NCBI RefSeq assembly: GCF_002005565.1
Contig: NZ_BDJC01000026.1
Coordinates: forward strand, 31,351 to 95,350
From: Streptomyces sp. JHA26
GTDB taxonomy: Bacteria; Actinomycetota; Actinomycetes; Streptomycetales; Streptomycetaceae
Direction: 5' to 3'
Length of the DNA stretch: 64,000 nucleotides
Shown here: in pieces, positions 1 through 7,114 of the stretch
Position numbering within the stretch: the stretch's first letter is position 1
How the letters are laid out: the number at the start of each line of letters is the position of its first letter
Made by a program: the position numbers and the translations under genes
Notes under the pieces: generated by a model
Database searches by the model: none
What the model saw: only the letters and a program-made list of their open reading frames with translations
Told to the model about the DNA's origin: nothing

Positions 1-183
1 GTCCTGCGCGTGTGGTGCGCGGACGTCGTCCAGCAGGAGCTGGTCGCCGACGAGCTGGCCGCAGGGCGCCTGGTGCGCATCGCCACCAGCGACGACACCA
101 CCGAGTACGAACTGCTGGCCGAGTCCGTCGACGCCCTGCGCATGCAGCGTGCCGCCCCGCCGCTGGTCGTCCCCGTCGCCTGA
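1..183 (+). CDS. 3' end of a protein of unknown function (partial)
   Basis: An open frame enters from the left edge in frame 1 and ends at TGA 181-183, giving the last 60 residues (VLRVWCADVVQQ... ending PPLVVPVA). The segment is acidic and helix-like in its first half, with the run QQELVADELAAGRL, and has no membrane segment or motif that I recognise. Codons are strongly G/C-ending in the third position, like the neighbours, which supports a real gene. It converges on the membrane protein gene at 206-1483, with only 22 bases between the two stops. The missing N-terminal part is needed to name it. Confidence 0.6.
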   Translation, partial: VLRVWCADVVQQELVADELAAGRLVRIATSDDTTEYELLAESVDALRMQRAAPPLVVPVA

Positions 184-205
184 GCCCGCGTACGGCGGCA
201 GAGCC

Positions 206-1483
206 CTAGACCGGACGCCCCCGGGCCGCGCCACCACTGCCGCGCACCCCTCGCACGAGCAGCGCGCCGAGGAACCCGGCGACCAGACCCCACAGCAGGG
301 CGAGGCCGACCGCGCCCCACAGCCGCGCGCGCAGGAACAGCCGCCCGGACAGCCCTCCGCCCAGGTCCCCGATGCCGAGCACCGACAGGCCGTAGTACGC
401 GGAGATCCGGCCCACCGCGCAGATCATGAGCACCGTGAGCGCCAGCGCGACCGCCATGTGCACGGCGTGCCGCCAGGCCGGCGTCCCGGCCGGGGACCGG
501 GCCGCCGCCAGGCACCCGGCGGCCGGCAGCAGCACCACGGCCGCGACCAGGAGCCACCACATCCGCCCGTCCCGCTCGGTGAGCGTGCCCAGATCCACCG
601 TGGAGACGTCCGGTGTGCGCAGCACCTCGTCGAGCACCTGCGGCATCGGCAGCCCGAACGGCCCCTCCACCCGCCCGTTCCAGGCGGCGCCGAGGCCGAT
701 GGTGAGCGCGGGCCACGCCAGGTTCGGCAGACCGAGCAGCAGCACGGCGAAGGTGTCCGCCGGGTGCCCCCGCGTCCCGGTGACGACCAGGCCCACGACG
801 ACACCGGCGACCACGTACGCGAGCAGCAGCGTCACCATCGCGTACGCCACCGGCCGCACCGACGCCCGAAAGCGCGACAGCCGGCCCGGCAGCGGCGTCC
901 CGCGCGACACCAGCAGGGCCAGCACCAGCACACCCGCCAGCCACAGCAGTCCGAACAGCACGGTCAGCGGCACGTCCGTGGTGAAGCCGATCCGCGGTGT
1001 GATGCCGAACAGGTCCCCGAGGTCGTCGAGCACGCCCTCCCCGAGCGACACCTCGAAGGTCTGCCGCGAGGCGAGGGCCAGCCCGACCAGGGCGAGCAGC
1101 CACGGCACGGCGATGCGGCCGGCCCAGCCGGCCAGCTCCCCGGCGCCGGCGGCCGCCCGGTGGCGCAGCGGACGCAGGAACCCCGCGGCGATCACCAGCG
1201 CCCCGGCCAGGGTGACGGACAGCGGCATCACGGTCAGCCCCGCGTCGGTGCCGGCGAGCCCGCCGACGTCCCCGGAAAGCTCCAGCGAACCGCCCGCGGC
1301 GGCGACGACCGTCGCCGTGACGACCCGGGGGAAGGCGTTGTCGGGCAGGTCCGCCGCGCCGGCCGCCCACAGCCCGAACGCGGCCACGGCTCCCATGGCG
1401 ACCAGCCCGGCCAGCACCGTGGCGAGGGCCTGAGCCCAGCCGGGGCGGGCCGCCGCCGGACCGGAGGGGGTTCGTGAGCTCAC
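206..1483 (-). CDS. Streptophobe-family integral membrane protein
   Basis: This 425-residue protein is almost wholly hydrophobic, with roughly ten membrane segments separated by short loops. The N-terminal part reads LATVLAGLVAMGAVAAFGLW followed by ADLPDNAFPRVV and LTVMPLSVTLAGALVI. These are characteristic of the Streptomyces-restricted streptophobe family, which has no known biochemical function. There is no signal peptide, ATPase motif or transporter signature. It stands alone between two convergent or unrelated genes, so context gives no clue to its role. The family name is from memory of its typical N-terminus; that it is a polytopic membrane protein is directly visible. Confidence 0.75.
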   Translation of the reverse strand: MSSRTPSGPAAARPGWAQALATVLAGLVAMGAVAAFGLWAAGAADLPDNAFPRVVTATVVAAAGGSLELSGDVGGLAGTDAGLTVMPLSVTLAGALVIAAGFLRPLRHRAAAGAGELAGWAGRIAVPWLLALVGLALASRQTFEVSLGEGVLDDLGDLFGITPRIGFTTDVPLTVLFGLLWLAGVLVLALLVSRGTPLPGRLSRFRASVRPVAYAMVTLLLAYVVAGVVVGLVVTGTRGHPADTFAVLLLGLPNLAWPALTIGLGAAWNGRVEGPFGLPMPQVLDEVLRTPDVSTVDLGTLTERDGRMWWLLVAAVVLLPAAGCLAAARSPAGTPAWRHAVHMAVALALTVLMICAVGRISAYYGLSVLGIGDLGGGLSGRLFLRARLWGAVGLALLWGLVAGFLGALLVRGVRGSGGAARGRPV

Positions 1484-1563
1484 GCGACCACGCTAAGCAG
1501 CATCCGCGCGCCGCGCCCTCCCGGCGGGTCCGTCCGCGTCGGCCCGCATCCGGCCGTCCGGGC

Positions 1564-1977
1564 TCAGCCCGCCCGGACGACGAGCGCGTGGTCGCCGAGG
1601 CCCGTCATGCGGCCGGCCGGCAGCTCGCCCCGCGTGGTGAACAGCGCCAGGACGCGGCCGCTGTGCGGATCGAACGCCACGTCCAGCACCGTGCCGTGCT
1701 CGACGCCCGCCTCGGTCAGGACCCGACGGCCCAGCAGGTCGTGACCGGGCGGCACCACGTCCGGTGCGGTCCCCGGACCCACCCGGAGCGCCCCGGGGCC
1801 GAGCGACCGCACCGCCTCCCAGGGCAGCACGGTCTCCCCGCGCAGGCGGCCGGCGCGGTACCGGACGTGGCTGACCACGCCGGAGGAGGCGTCGACCGTC
1901 AGGGACGTCACGGCGCCCAGCCTGCGGTCCCCGTCCTGATCCAGCACGGGCAGGCCCCGCACCTCGGAGAACAGCAT
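1564..1977 (-). CDS. PRC-barrel domain protein, downstream copy
   Basis: A 137-residue protein starting MLFSEVRGLPVLDQDG. Two beta-rich PRC-type units can be seen: LPVLDQDGDRRLGAVTSLTVD at about residues 9-29 and GRRVLTEAGVEHGTVLDVAFD at about 83-103. Each has the family pattern of 'name, gap, G-x-V-x-D-hydrophobic-D'. PRC barrels are small adaptor or storage folds also found in RimM and photosynthetic reaction centre H subunits; no enzymatic role is implied. Its ATG shares one base with the stop of the upstream PRC gene (TGATG at 1975-1979), so the pair is translationally coupled and may work as a complex or be split halves of one four-repeat protein. Confidence 0.75.
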   Translation of the reverse strand: MLFSEVRGLPVLDQDGDRRLGAVTSLTVDASSGVVSHVRYRAGRLRGETVLPWEAVRSLGPGALRVGPGTAPDVVPPGHDLLGRRVLTEAGVEHGTVLDVAFDPHSGRVLALFTTRGELPAGRMTGLGDHALVVRAG

Positions 1978-2561
1978 CACGACAGCGAGCCCCTCCAGCT
2001 GCCGGGCACACCGCCGAGCAGGGCCGTGAAACCCGACAGGTCGTCGGCCACGTGCCGCACGGCGTCCAGGGGGAGGACGAGCGCCCGGCCGGCGACCGTC
2101 AGCGTCTGTCCCCGCGCCACGTACACCTTGCGCCGGTGACGGGCCGGGCCGGGCGCGAACCGCCTGCTCGCCGCCACCCGGAAGCCGACGACACGCCCGC
2201 CGGTGCCGCCCTCCACCACGACGTCGAGCACGGTGCCGACCTCGGTGCCCGCGTCCGTCACCACGTTCGCCCCCAGCAGCCGGCCCCGCAGCGTCTCCCG
2301 GTGCACCGTCAGCAGTGCGGTGCTCACCAGGCCGCGCCGGTCGCGGACCATCACCGCGTCGTGGCCGAGCGCGTGCACCGCCGACCAGGGAAGTCCTTCC
2401 TTCATCGGCCCGGACCACAGCCCCCGGCCGCTGAGCGTGAAACCGGTGATCCGCCCGGCCGCGGAGTCGAAGACGGTGTCCTTGACGTGGGCGACGGCGT
2501 CCCCGCCCAGGGTGACCACCGGCCGGGTGGTGAGACTGCGCGCACCCATCAGTTCGTTCAT
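1977..2561 (-). CDS. PRC-barrel domain protein, upstream copy
   Basis: A 194-residue protein starting MNELMGARSLTTRPVVTLGG. It carries two PRC-like units, VVTLGGDAVAHVKDTVFD (about residues 15-32) and LLGANVVTDAGTEVGTVLDV (about 95-114), the second very like the unit in the following gene. A basic stretch around residue 140 (PARHRRKVYVARG) precedes a last barrel segment. It is the first gene of a two-gene operon with 1564-1977 and is transcribed divergently from the anti-sigma-type ATPase at 2708. PRC-barrel genes are common near sigma-B-type regulators in Streptomyces; a stress-linked role is an inference from the neighbourhood. Confidence 0.75.
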   Translation of the reverse strand: MNELMGARSLTTRPVVTLGGDAVAHVKDTVFDSAAGRITGFTLSGRGLWSGPMKEGLPWSAVHALGHDAVMVRDRRGLVSTALLTVHRETLRGRLLGANVVTDAGTEVGTVLDVVVEGGTGGRVVGFRVAASRRFAPGPARHRRKVYVARGQTLTVAGRALVLPLDAVRHVADDLSGFTALLGGVPGSWRGSLS

Positions 2562-2631
2562 CGCACACCCTTCCCGCCCCCTCCGGGTTCCCCGGCCGGC
2601 TGTGACGATGCCCGCACTCCGGGAAGAGGGG

Positions 2632-2656
2632 GACTGCGGGGCCGGTCGCGGGGTAC
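2632..2656 (+). promoter_or_regulatory. Putative sigma-B-type promoter
   Basis: GACT (2632-2635), a 15-base spacer and GGGTAC (2651-2656) fit the Streptomyces sigma-B consensus GNNT-N14-16-GGGTAY. The -10 element ends 51 bases before the ATG of the anti-sigma-type ATPase at 2708. The GNNT half is weakly informative; the GGGTAC half carries most of the support. Confidence 0.5.
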
Positions 2657-2707
2657 GAGGGCTGGTGCAGTAGCGTCCGGCCAGTCCGGCTTCCGAGAGA
2701 GAAACGC

Positions 2708-3163
2708 ATGATCGAACACCTGGACGGGGCAGTGATACCGACTGGCTTCGACGTACCCGTGGAACCGCTGAGGCGGGCGGCGCACTACTCCGGCGAGCCC
2801 GGATGCATCGCGCAGGCGCGGCAGCTGGCCTCGCTCTTCCTCGACCAGCTCAGGACCGAGTGGTGCGCCACGGTCGGCCGGCGGTCCGACGGCGCGGTGC
2901 TCCTGGTGGTGAGCGAACTGGTCACCAACGCCGACCGGCACAGCCAGGGGCCGTACATCCTGGAGCTGGAGGGCACGGAGACCACGGTGACGGTGACCGT
3001 CTACGACAGCAGCGGTACGGTGCCCCGGCGTTTCCCCCGCGATCCCGAACGCGTCGGGCGGCACGGGCTCGAGATCGTCCACGCCCTCGCCGAGACGCTC
3101 GTCGTCGAGCGGGTGCCGGTCGGCAAGCGCGTGCGCGCGGTGGTGCGGCTCACCGACGAATGA
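2708..3163 (+). CDS. ATP-binding anti-sigma-type regulator (HATPase_c_2, RsbW-like)
   Basis: A 151-residue single-domain GHKL ATPase. The N box is visible as VVSELVTNADRHS (about residues 67-79), followed by a VTVYDSSG stretch (G1-like) and RHGLEIVHALAETL (G2-like, about residues 118-131). This is the RsbW/SpoIIAB-like fold used by Streptomyces to hold sigma factors or phosphorylate STAS antagonists. It lies next to, and convergent with, a SigB/F/G-family sigma factor at 3230-4138, so that sigma factor or a STAS protein is a plausible partner. The ATG at 2708 follows a purine-rich stretch (GAGAGAGAAACGC). The 30-residue N-terminal extension before the ATPase domain is of unknown use. Confidence 0.85.
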   Translation: MIEHLDGAVIPTGFDVPVEPLRRAAHYSGEPGCIAQARQLASLFLDQLRTEWCATVGRRSDGAVLLVVSELVTNADRHSQGPYILELEGTETTVTVTVYDSSGTVPRRFPRDPERVGRHGLEIVHALAETLVVERVPVGKRVRAVVRLTDE

Positions 3164-3185
3164 CCGGCGCGTCGGGGAAACGGAC

Positions 3186-3215
3186 CGCCCCGGGGCCGTG
3201 AGGAACCCCGGGGCG
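3186..3215. terminator. Hairpin terminator between convergent genes
   Basis: CGCCCCGGGG (3186-3195) and CCCCGGGGCG (3206-3215) form a perfect 10-bp GC-only stem with a 10-base loop. It sits between the stop of the ATPase gene (3163) and the stop of the sigma factor gene (3230), so it can serve both strands. There is no U-run, as is usual in Streptomyces. Confidence 0.7.
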
Positions 3216-3229
3216 CGTCGTCGTCGGTG

Positions 3230-4138
3230 TCAGGCGCAGCCCAGCTCGCCCAGCATGCCCTCGCGCAGCCGGGTGATGATCCGCTTGATCAGCCGGGACA
3301 CGTGCATCTGCGAGCAGCCGAGCTGTTCGCCGATCTCCGCCTGGGTGGCCTCCTCCACGAACCGCATGTGGATGATCCGCCGGTCGCGCTCGCTGAGCTC
3401 GGCCATCAGCGGGGCGAGCGCATGGAAGTCCTCGACGAGCCGCAGCCCCTCCTCCTCGACCCCGATGAAGTCGGCCAGCACCGACTCGCCGCTCTCGGCG
3501 CCGTCCCCGGTCAGCGCGGCGTCCAGCGAGGAGGAGTTGTAGCCGTTGGACGCGATCTGGCCCTCGACCACCTCCTTCTCGCTGATGTTCATCAGCGTGG
3601 CGAGCTCGGCGACGGTGGGCTCACGGTCCAGTCGGCTGGACAGCTCCTCGCGGGCCTTGGCCAGCTCCACGCGCAGCTCCTGCAGCCGCCGCGGCACGTG
3701 CACCGCCCAGGTGGTGTCACGGAAGAAGCGCTTGATCTCGCCGACGATGTACGGCAGCGCGAAGGAGGTGAACTCGACCTCGCGCGACAGCTCGAACCGG
3801 TCGATGGCCTTGATCAGGCCGATCATGCCGGTCTGGACGATGTCCTCCATGTCGTCGCCACGGCCGCGGAACCGGCCGGCGGCGAACCGCACGAGCGACA
3901 TGTTCATCTCGATCAGCGTGTTGCGCGCGTACTGGTACTCGTGCGTGCCCTCTTCGAGCTCCGTCAGGCGCTGGAAGAACTGACGGGACAGCTGCCGCGC
4001 GTCCCGCGGGGCCACGGCGCTCGGGTCCACGACGTCCGGCAGTGACCCGTCGTCCGTCCCGCTCCCGGTGGTCTCCCCGACGACCTGCGCTTCCGGCCGG
4101 ATCACGGCGGTCTTCATTGCCTCTCCCACGAGCGTCAC
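3230..4138 (-). CDS. sigL: RNA polymerase sigma factor, SigB/SigF/SigG family (SigL by context)
   Basis: A 302-residue alternative sigma-70-family factor. Region 2 is visible (DDMEDIVQTGMIGLIKAIDRF, then the -10 recognition segment EFTSFALPYIVGEIKRFFRD), followed by region 3 (DREPTVAELATLMNISEKEV) and region 4 with the helix-turn-helix ATQAEIGEQLGCSQMHVSRL. There is no region 1.1. The first ATG (4138) and a second at 4117 (MKTAVIRPEA) are both possible. The gene is divergent from popR and two genes from clpP3-clpP4, the arrangement of SCO7278 (sigL) in S. coelicolor, a sigma factor reported to act below SigB in an osmotic and oxidative stress cascade. A sigma-B-type promoter lies just upstream. 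The family is certain; the name sigL rests on synteny from memory. Confidence 0.88.
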   Translation of the reverse strand: MTLVGEAMKTAVIRPEAQVVGETTGSGTDDGSLPDVVDPSAVAPRDARQLSRQFFQRLTELEEGTHEYQYARNTLIEMNMSLVRFAAGRFRGRGDDMEDIVQTGMIGLIKAIDRFELSREVEFTSFALPYIVGEIKRFFRDTTWAVHVPRRLQELRVELAKAREELSSRLDREPTVAELATLMNISEKEVVEGQIASNGYNSSSLDAALTGDGAESGESVLADFIGVEEEGLRLVEDFHALAPLMAELSERDRRIIHMRFVEEATQAEIGEQLGCSQMHVSRLIKRIITRLREGMLGELGCA

Positions 4139-4174
4139 GGTTTGGGCGTCTCCCCAGGTTCTTCCCGCTGCCGG

Positions 4175-4199
4175 ATACCCGGGTCAGGCGTGTTCACGC
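4175..4199 (-). promoter_or_regulatory. Putative sigma-B-type promoter of the sigL gene
   Basis: On the minus strand GCGT (4199-4196), 15 bases, then GGGTAT (4180-4175) matches GNNT-N14-16-GGGTAY. It is 37 bases before the ATG at 4138. It fits the published idea that sigL is switched on by SigB, or that the factor reads its own promoter. Confidence 0.55.
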
Positions 4200-4388
4200 C
4201 CCCCGGTTTTCCGGATGGCGTGAAAGCGGCGACCACGGCGTCGTCGCGGGATGTCGGCTGTCCTTCCAGGCTATGCCCGCGAGCGGCCGGAGGCACCCGG
4301 GCGCGCCGGATGCGGAGGATCGCCCTCCGGTGATTTCCCTGTGGGCGGAACGCCGCGCCCTTCCCCCCGGCCACCGGGCTCCTAGGCT

Positions 4389-4778
4389 GTGGACGTGACC
4401 AGCCACGTGCCGAACGAAGCCCGCGTCGTCCCCCTGCGTCCGCCGGCCGCGCGCCCCCAGGACCGCCCCGCCGTCAGAGAGCCCCTGTGGCGCGACCTGG
4501 TCGGTGACGTCCTGCGGCGCGAGCGCCTGGCCCAGGAACGGACCCTGAAGGACGTCGCGGAGGCCGCGCGCATCTCGATGCCGTACCTGTCGGAGGTGGA
4601 GCGCGGCCGCAAGGAGGCGTCGTCGGAGGTCCTCGCCGCCGCGGCGGGCGCCCTCGGCATGGGCCTGGCCGACCTGCTGGCGCGGGCCCAGGGCGAGCTG
4701 GTCCGCGTCACCGCGCGGCACATCGGCGCCGGCCGCGGCCCCGGTGCCCGGTACGACGGAATGTGCCTGGCCGCCTGA
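4389..4778 (+). CDS. popR: PopR, XRE-family activator of clpP3-clpP4
   Basis: A 129-residue helix-turn-helix protein: LVGDVLRRERLAQERTLKDV followed by AEAARISMPYLSEVERGRKE is a classical XRE domain (about residues 36-75), then EVLAAAAGALGMGLADLLARA. It sits beside clpP4-clpP3, which PopR activates in S. lividans. The protein ends in ...MCLAA: the two C-terminal alanines match the known degradation signal that lets ClpP1-ClpP2 remove PopR, so clpP3-clpP4 is induced only when the main protease fails. GTG 4389 or GTG 4395 could be the start. It is convergent with clpP4 and separated from it by a strong hairpin. Confidence 0.85.
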   Translation: MDVTSHVPNEARVVPLRPPAARPQDRPAVREPLWRDLVGDVLRRERLAQERTLKDVAEAARISMPYLSEVERGRKEASSEVLAAAAGALGMGLADLLARAQGELVRVTARHIGAGRGPGARYDGMCLAA

Positions 4779-4786
4779 CGGGACGT

Positions 4787-4832
4787 TCCCGCCCGGCGCC
4801 CCGCGACGATCGTCGCCGGGCGCCGGGCGGGA
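4787..4832. terminator. Bidirectional hairpin between popR and clpP4
   Basis: TCCCGCCCGGCGCC (4787-4800) pairs perfectly with GGCGCCGGGCGGGA (4819-4832), a 14-bp stem. Its 18-base loop itself contains the palindrome GCGACGATCGTCGC (4803-4816), so the element can form a long nested hairpin or cruciform. It lies between two convergent stops. Confidence 0.8.
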
Positions 4833-4850
4833 GTCCCACACCCTCGCGGC

Positions 4851-5453
4851 TCACACCCTCGCGAGGCGGCGGCAGAGCACCTCGTCGGCCAGCCCGTAGG
4901 CCACGGCCTCCTCGGCGGTGAACACCTTGTCGCGGTCCATGTCCGCGCGCAGCGTCGCCGGATCGTGCCCCGTGTGCCGGGCCAGCACCTCCTCGACCTG
5001 GGAGCGGATCCGCACCATCTCCTTGGCCTGCAGGGCCAGATCGGAGACCGTGCCCTGCCGTCCACCGCTGGCCGGCTGACCGAGCAGCACCCGCGCGTGC
5101 TCCAGCACGAACCGTCGCCCGGGGTCCCCGCCGGCCAGCAGCACGGCCGCCGTGGAGGCCGCCTGCCCGACGCAGAAGGTCGAGATCGGCGCCTGCACGA
5201 ACGTCATCGTGTCGTAGATCGCCATCAGCGACGTGAACGAGCCGCCGGGGGAATTGATGTAGACCGCGATCTCGCTCTCCGGGGCCGACGACTCCAGGTG
5301 CAGGAGCTGTGCGATGACGACGTTGGCCACGCCGTCGTCGATCTCGGTCCCCAGGAAGATGATCCGCTCCGACAGCAGCCGGCTGAACACGTCGTAGGAC
5401 CGCTCGCCCTGCGGGGTGCGCTCGACGACGTTCGGAATCGTGTAGCTCCCCAT
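4851..5453 (-). CDS. clpP4: ClpP4, ATP-dependent Clp protease proteolytic subunit lacking the catalytic His
   Basis: About 200 residues with the ClpP fold: EIAVYINSPGGSFTSLMAIYDTM, nucleophile segment CVGQAASTAAVLLAGG (Ser in AAS), and C-terminal DRDKVFTAEEAVAYGLADEV with the triad Asp. The catalytic His segment, normally ARIMIHQP, reads ARVLLGQPASGG, so the His is Gly. The subunit is therefore predicted to be proteolytically dead or dependent on its ClpP3 partner. The ATG at 5453 shares one base with the clpP3 stop (TGATG); a GTG at 5456 is an alternative. The two genes form an operon controlled by PopR and are expected to assemble with ClpX or ClpC ATPases in the cytoplasm. Confidence 0.88.
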   Translation of the reverse strand: MGSYTIPNVVERTPQGERSYDVFSRLLSERIIFLGTEIDDGVANVVIAQLLHLESSAPESEIAVYINSPGGSFTSLMAIYDTMTFVQAPISTFCVGQAASTAAVLLAGGDPGRRFVLEHARVLLGQPASGGRQGTVSDLALQAKEMVRIRSQVEEVLARHTGHDPATLRADMDRDKVFTAEEAVAYGLADEVLCRRLARV

Positions 5454-6109
5454 CACTGCAGCCCCATCCTGCGTCGCGAGGCGGCCGGCCGGACGTCCGC
5501 GAGGGACTGGACGACCTGGTCGACCATGCCGTACTCCCTGGCCTCCTCGGCCGTGAACCAGCGGTCGCGGTCACCGTCCCGGGAGATCGTCTCCGGGCTC
5601 TGGCCGGTGTGCTCGGCGGTGATCCGTTCGATGGTCCGCTTGGTGAACTCCAGGTTGTCCGCCTGGATCTCGATGTCGGCCGTGGTGCCGCCGATGCCCG
5701 CCGACGGCTGGTGCATCATGATCCGCGCGTTCGGCAGGGCGTACCGCTTGCCCGCCGTGCCGACGCTGAGCAGGAACTGCCCCATGCTGGCCGCGAACCC
5801 CATGGCGAGCGTCGAGACGTCGTTGGGGATCAGCCGCATCGTGTCGTAGATGGCGAGCCCCGCGTGCACGGAGCCGCCGGGGCTGTTGATGTACAGGCTG
5901 ATGTCGGTGCGCGGGTCCTCCGCCGAGAGGATCAGCAACTGGGCGCAGACCCGGTTGGCGGAGACCTCGTCGACCTGTGTGCCCAGCAGCACGATGCGCT
6001 GCGCGAGCAGCTGCGCGGCCAGGTGGTCGTCGAACCGGGTGGGGAGGGTGTCGCCCTCCTCCGCCCGGGGCTGCGTGACCGGCGCCGGGCCGGTGATGAG
6101 TGGAGACAT
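5453..6109 (-). CDS. clpP3: ClpP3, ATP-dependent Clp protease proteolytic subunit
   Basis: A 218-residue ClpP with the full triad: Ser in LAMGFAASMGQFLLS, His in NARIMMHQPSAG, and Asp in DRDRWFTAEEAREYGMVD. The INSPGGSVHAGLAIYDTMR strand-turn is intact. There is an N-terminal extension of about 25 residues (MSPLITGPAPVTQPRAEEGD), in place of the propeptide seen in other ClpPs. The ATG at 6109 follows GAGGAGC. It is first in the clpP3-clpP4 operon, behind a PopR-type operator. In Streptomyces this second ClpP pair stands in when ClpP1-ClpP2 is lost. Confidence 0.92.
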   Translation of the reverse strand: MSPLITGPAPVTQPRAEEGDTLPTRFDDHLAAQLLAQRIVLLGTQVDEVSANRVCAQLLILSAEDPRTDISLYINSPGGSVHAGLAIYDTMRLIPNDVSTLAMGFAASMGQFLLSVGTAGKRYALPNARIMMHQPSAGIGGTTADIEIQADNLEFTKRTIERITAEHTGQSPETISRDGDRDRWFTAEEAREYGMVDQVVQSLADVRPAASRRRMGLQ

Positions 6110-6204
6110 CGGCGCTCCTCGTCGAGTCGTCGGGGAAGTCGTGGGCGGCTGGTGCGCCGCGGTTCCTCCACTCTCGGTGGGGGACCGGTCCCCGCGGGGA
6201 TTTC

Positions 6205-6219
6205 TCTGCCCGCGGCAGA
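6205..6219. promoter_or_regulatory. PopR-type operator upstream of clpP3
   Basis: TCTGCC-CGC-GGCAGA is a perfect 6-bp inverted repeat with a 3-base centre. It matches the core of the PopR box described in S. lividans (TTCTGCC-3N-GGCAGAA), missing only the outermost base on each side. It lies 96 bases before the clpP3 ATG in the intergenic region shared with the VOC gene. I see one copy, although two adjacent ones are recalled for S. lividans. Confidence 0.7.
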
Positions 6220-6343
6220 TTCGCCGTGAGCAGAGCGCTCACCCGTCCCGGCGGGAGATTCCGGCGCCGCGACCGATGAGTTCCCCGGTCCGCGCCGGTC
6301 GACAGTGGTGACCGCGTTCCGCGCCCGCACCCGGGAGGTACTC

Positions 6344-6826
6344 ATGACCACCGACGGCTTCACCACGTGTCTGTGGTTCGACGGCCAGGCGGAAGAGGCC
6401 GCCGACTTCTACGTCTCGGTCTTCGAGGGATCGAGCATCGGTGCCGTCACCCGCTATCCCGAGGGCGCCCCCGGCTCCGCCGGCGCCGTCCTGACGGTCG
6501 ACTTCACGGCCAACGGACAGAAGTTCGTCGCCCTCAACGGCGGGCCCCAGTTCACGTTCAACGAGGCGGTCTCCTTCCAGGTCATGTGCGAGAGCCAGGA
6601 GGAGGTCGACCACTACTGGGCCAGGCTCGTCGAGGGCGGCGGCGAACACGGCCCCTGCGGCTGGCTCAAGGACCGGTACGGGGTGTCGTGGCAGGTCGTG
6701 CCGGTCCGGATCGGGGAGATGTTCCGCGACCCGGACCCGGCCAGGGCCGCCCGTGCCTTCAAGGCGATGATGTCGATGGGCAGGCTCGACATCGCCGAGC
6801 TGGAGAAGGCGTACGCGGAGCAGTGA
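6344..6826 (+). CDS. VOC-family (PhnB-like glyoxalase fold) protein
   Basis: A 160-residue protein opening MTTDGFTTCLWFDGQAEEAADFYV, typical of the PhnB / 3-demethylubiquinone methyltransferase-like VOC proteins. Later motifs include GAVLTVDFTANGQKFVALNGG, a FQVMCESQEEVDHYW segment and CGWLKDRYGVSWQVVP. The ATG at 6344 has a good ribosome site (GGGAGGT, 6333-6339), so the longer in-frame start at 6305 is not preferred. VOC proteins bind a metal and small substrates, but the substrate cannot be read from sequence. It is divergent from clpP3 and probably monocistronic. Confidence 0.85.
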   Translation: MTTDGFTTCLWFDGQAEEAADFYVSVFEGSSIGAVTRYPEGAPGSAGAVLTVDFTANGQKFVALNGGPQFTFNEAVSFQVMCESQEEVDHYWARLVEGGGEHGPCGWLKDRYGVSWQVVPVRIGEMFRDPDPARAARAFKAMMSMGRLDIAELEKAYAEQ

Positions 6827-7114
6827 GGCACCCGCCGCCGTGCCCGGCGCGGCGGCCCGCGCCCGGCCCGTCCCGGGACCGCGACGCCCGGTGCGCGGGA
6901 CCGGGCCGTGATGCCCGACGTGAGGGAACGGACCCTTCCCGCGCCTCGGGCCCGTGGACACCCCGTTCGGCCGCTCCGCGCCGCCCGGCGGCCTGCAGGG
7001 CGCGGACCCCTCCGTGATCGACGCCACGAGGACCCCGGGGGGAGATACCGAACCTCGGGCCCGTCTCCCGAGGCCCGTCCGGGCGCCCGGACGGGCCATG
7101 GCATGATCGGGGCC

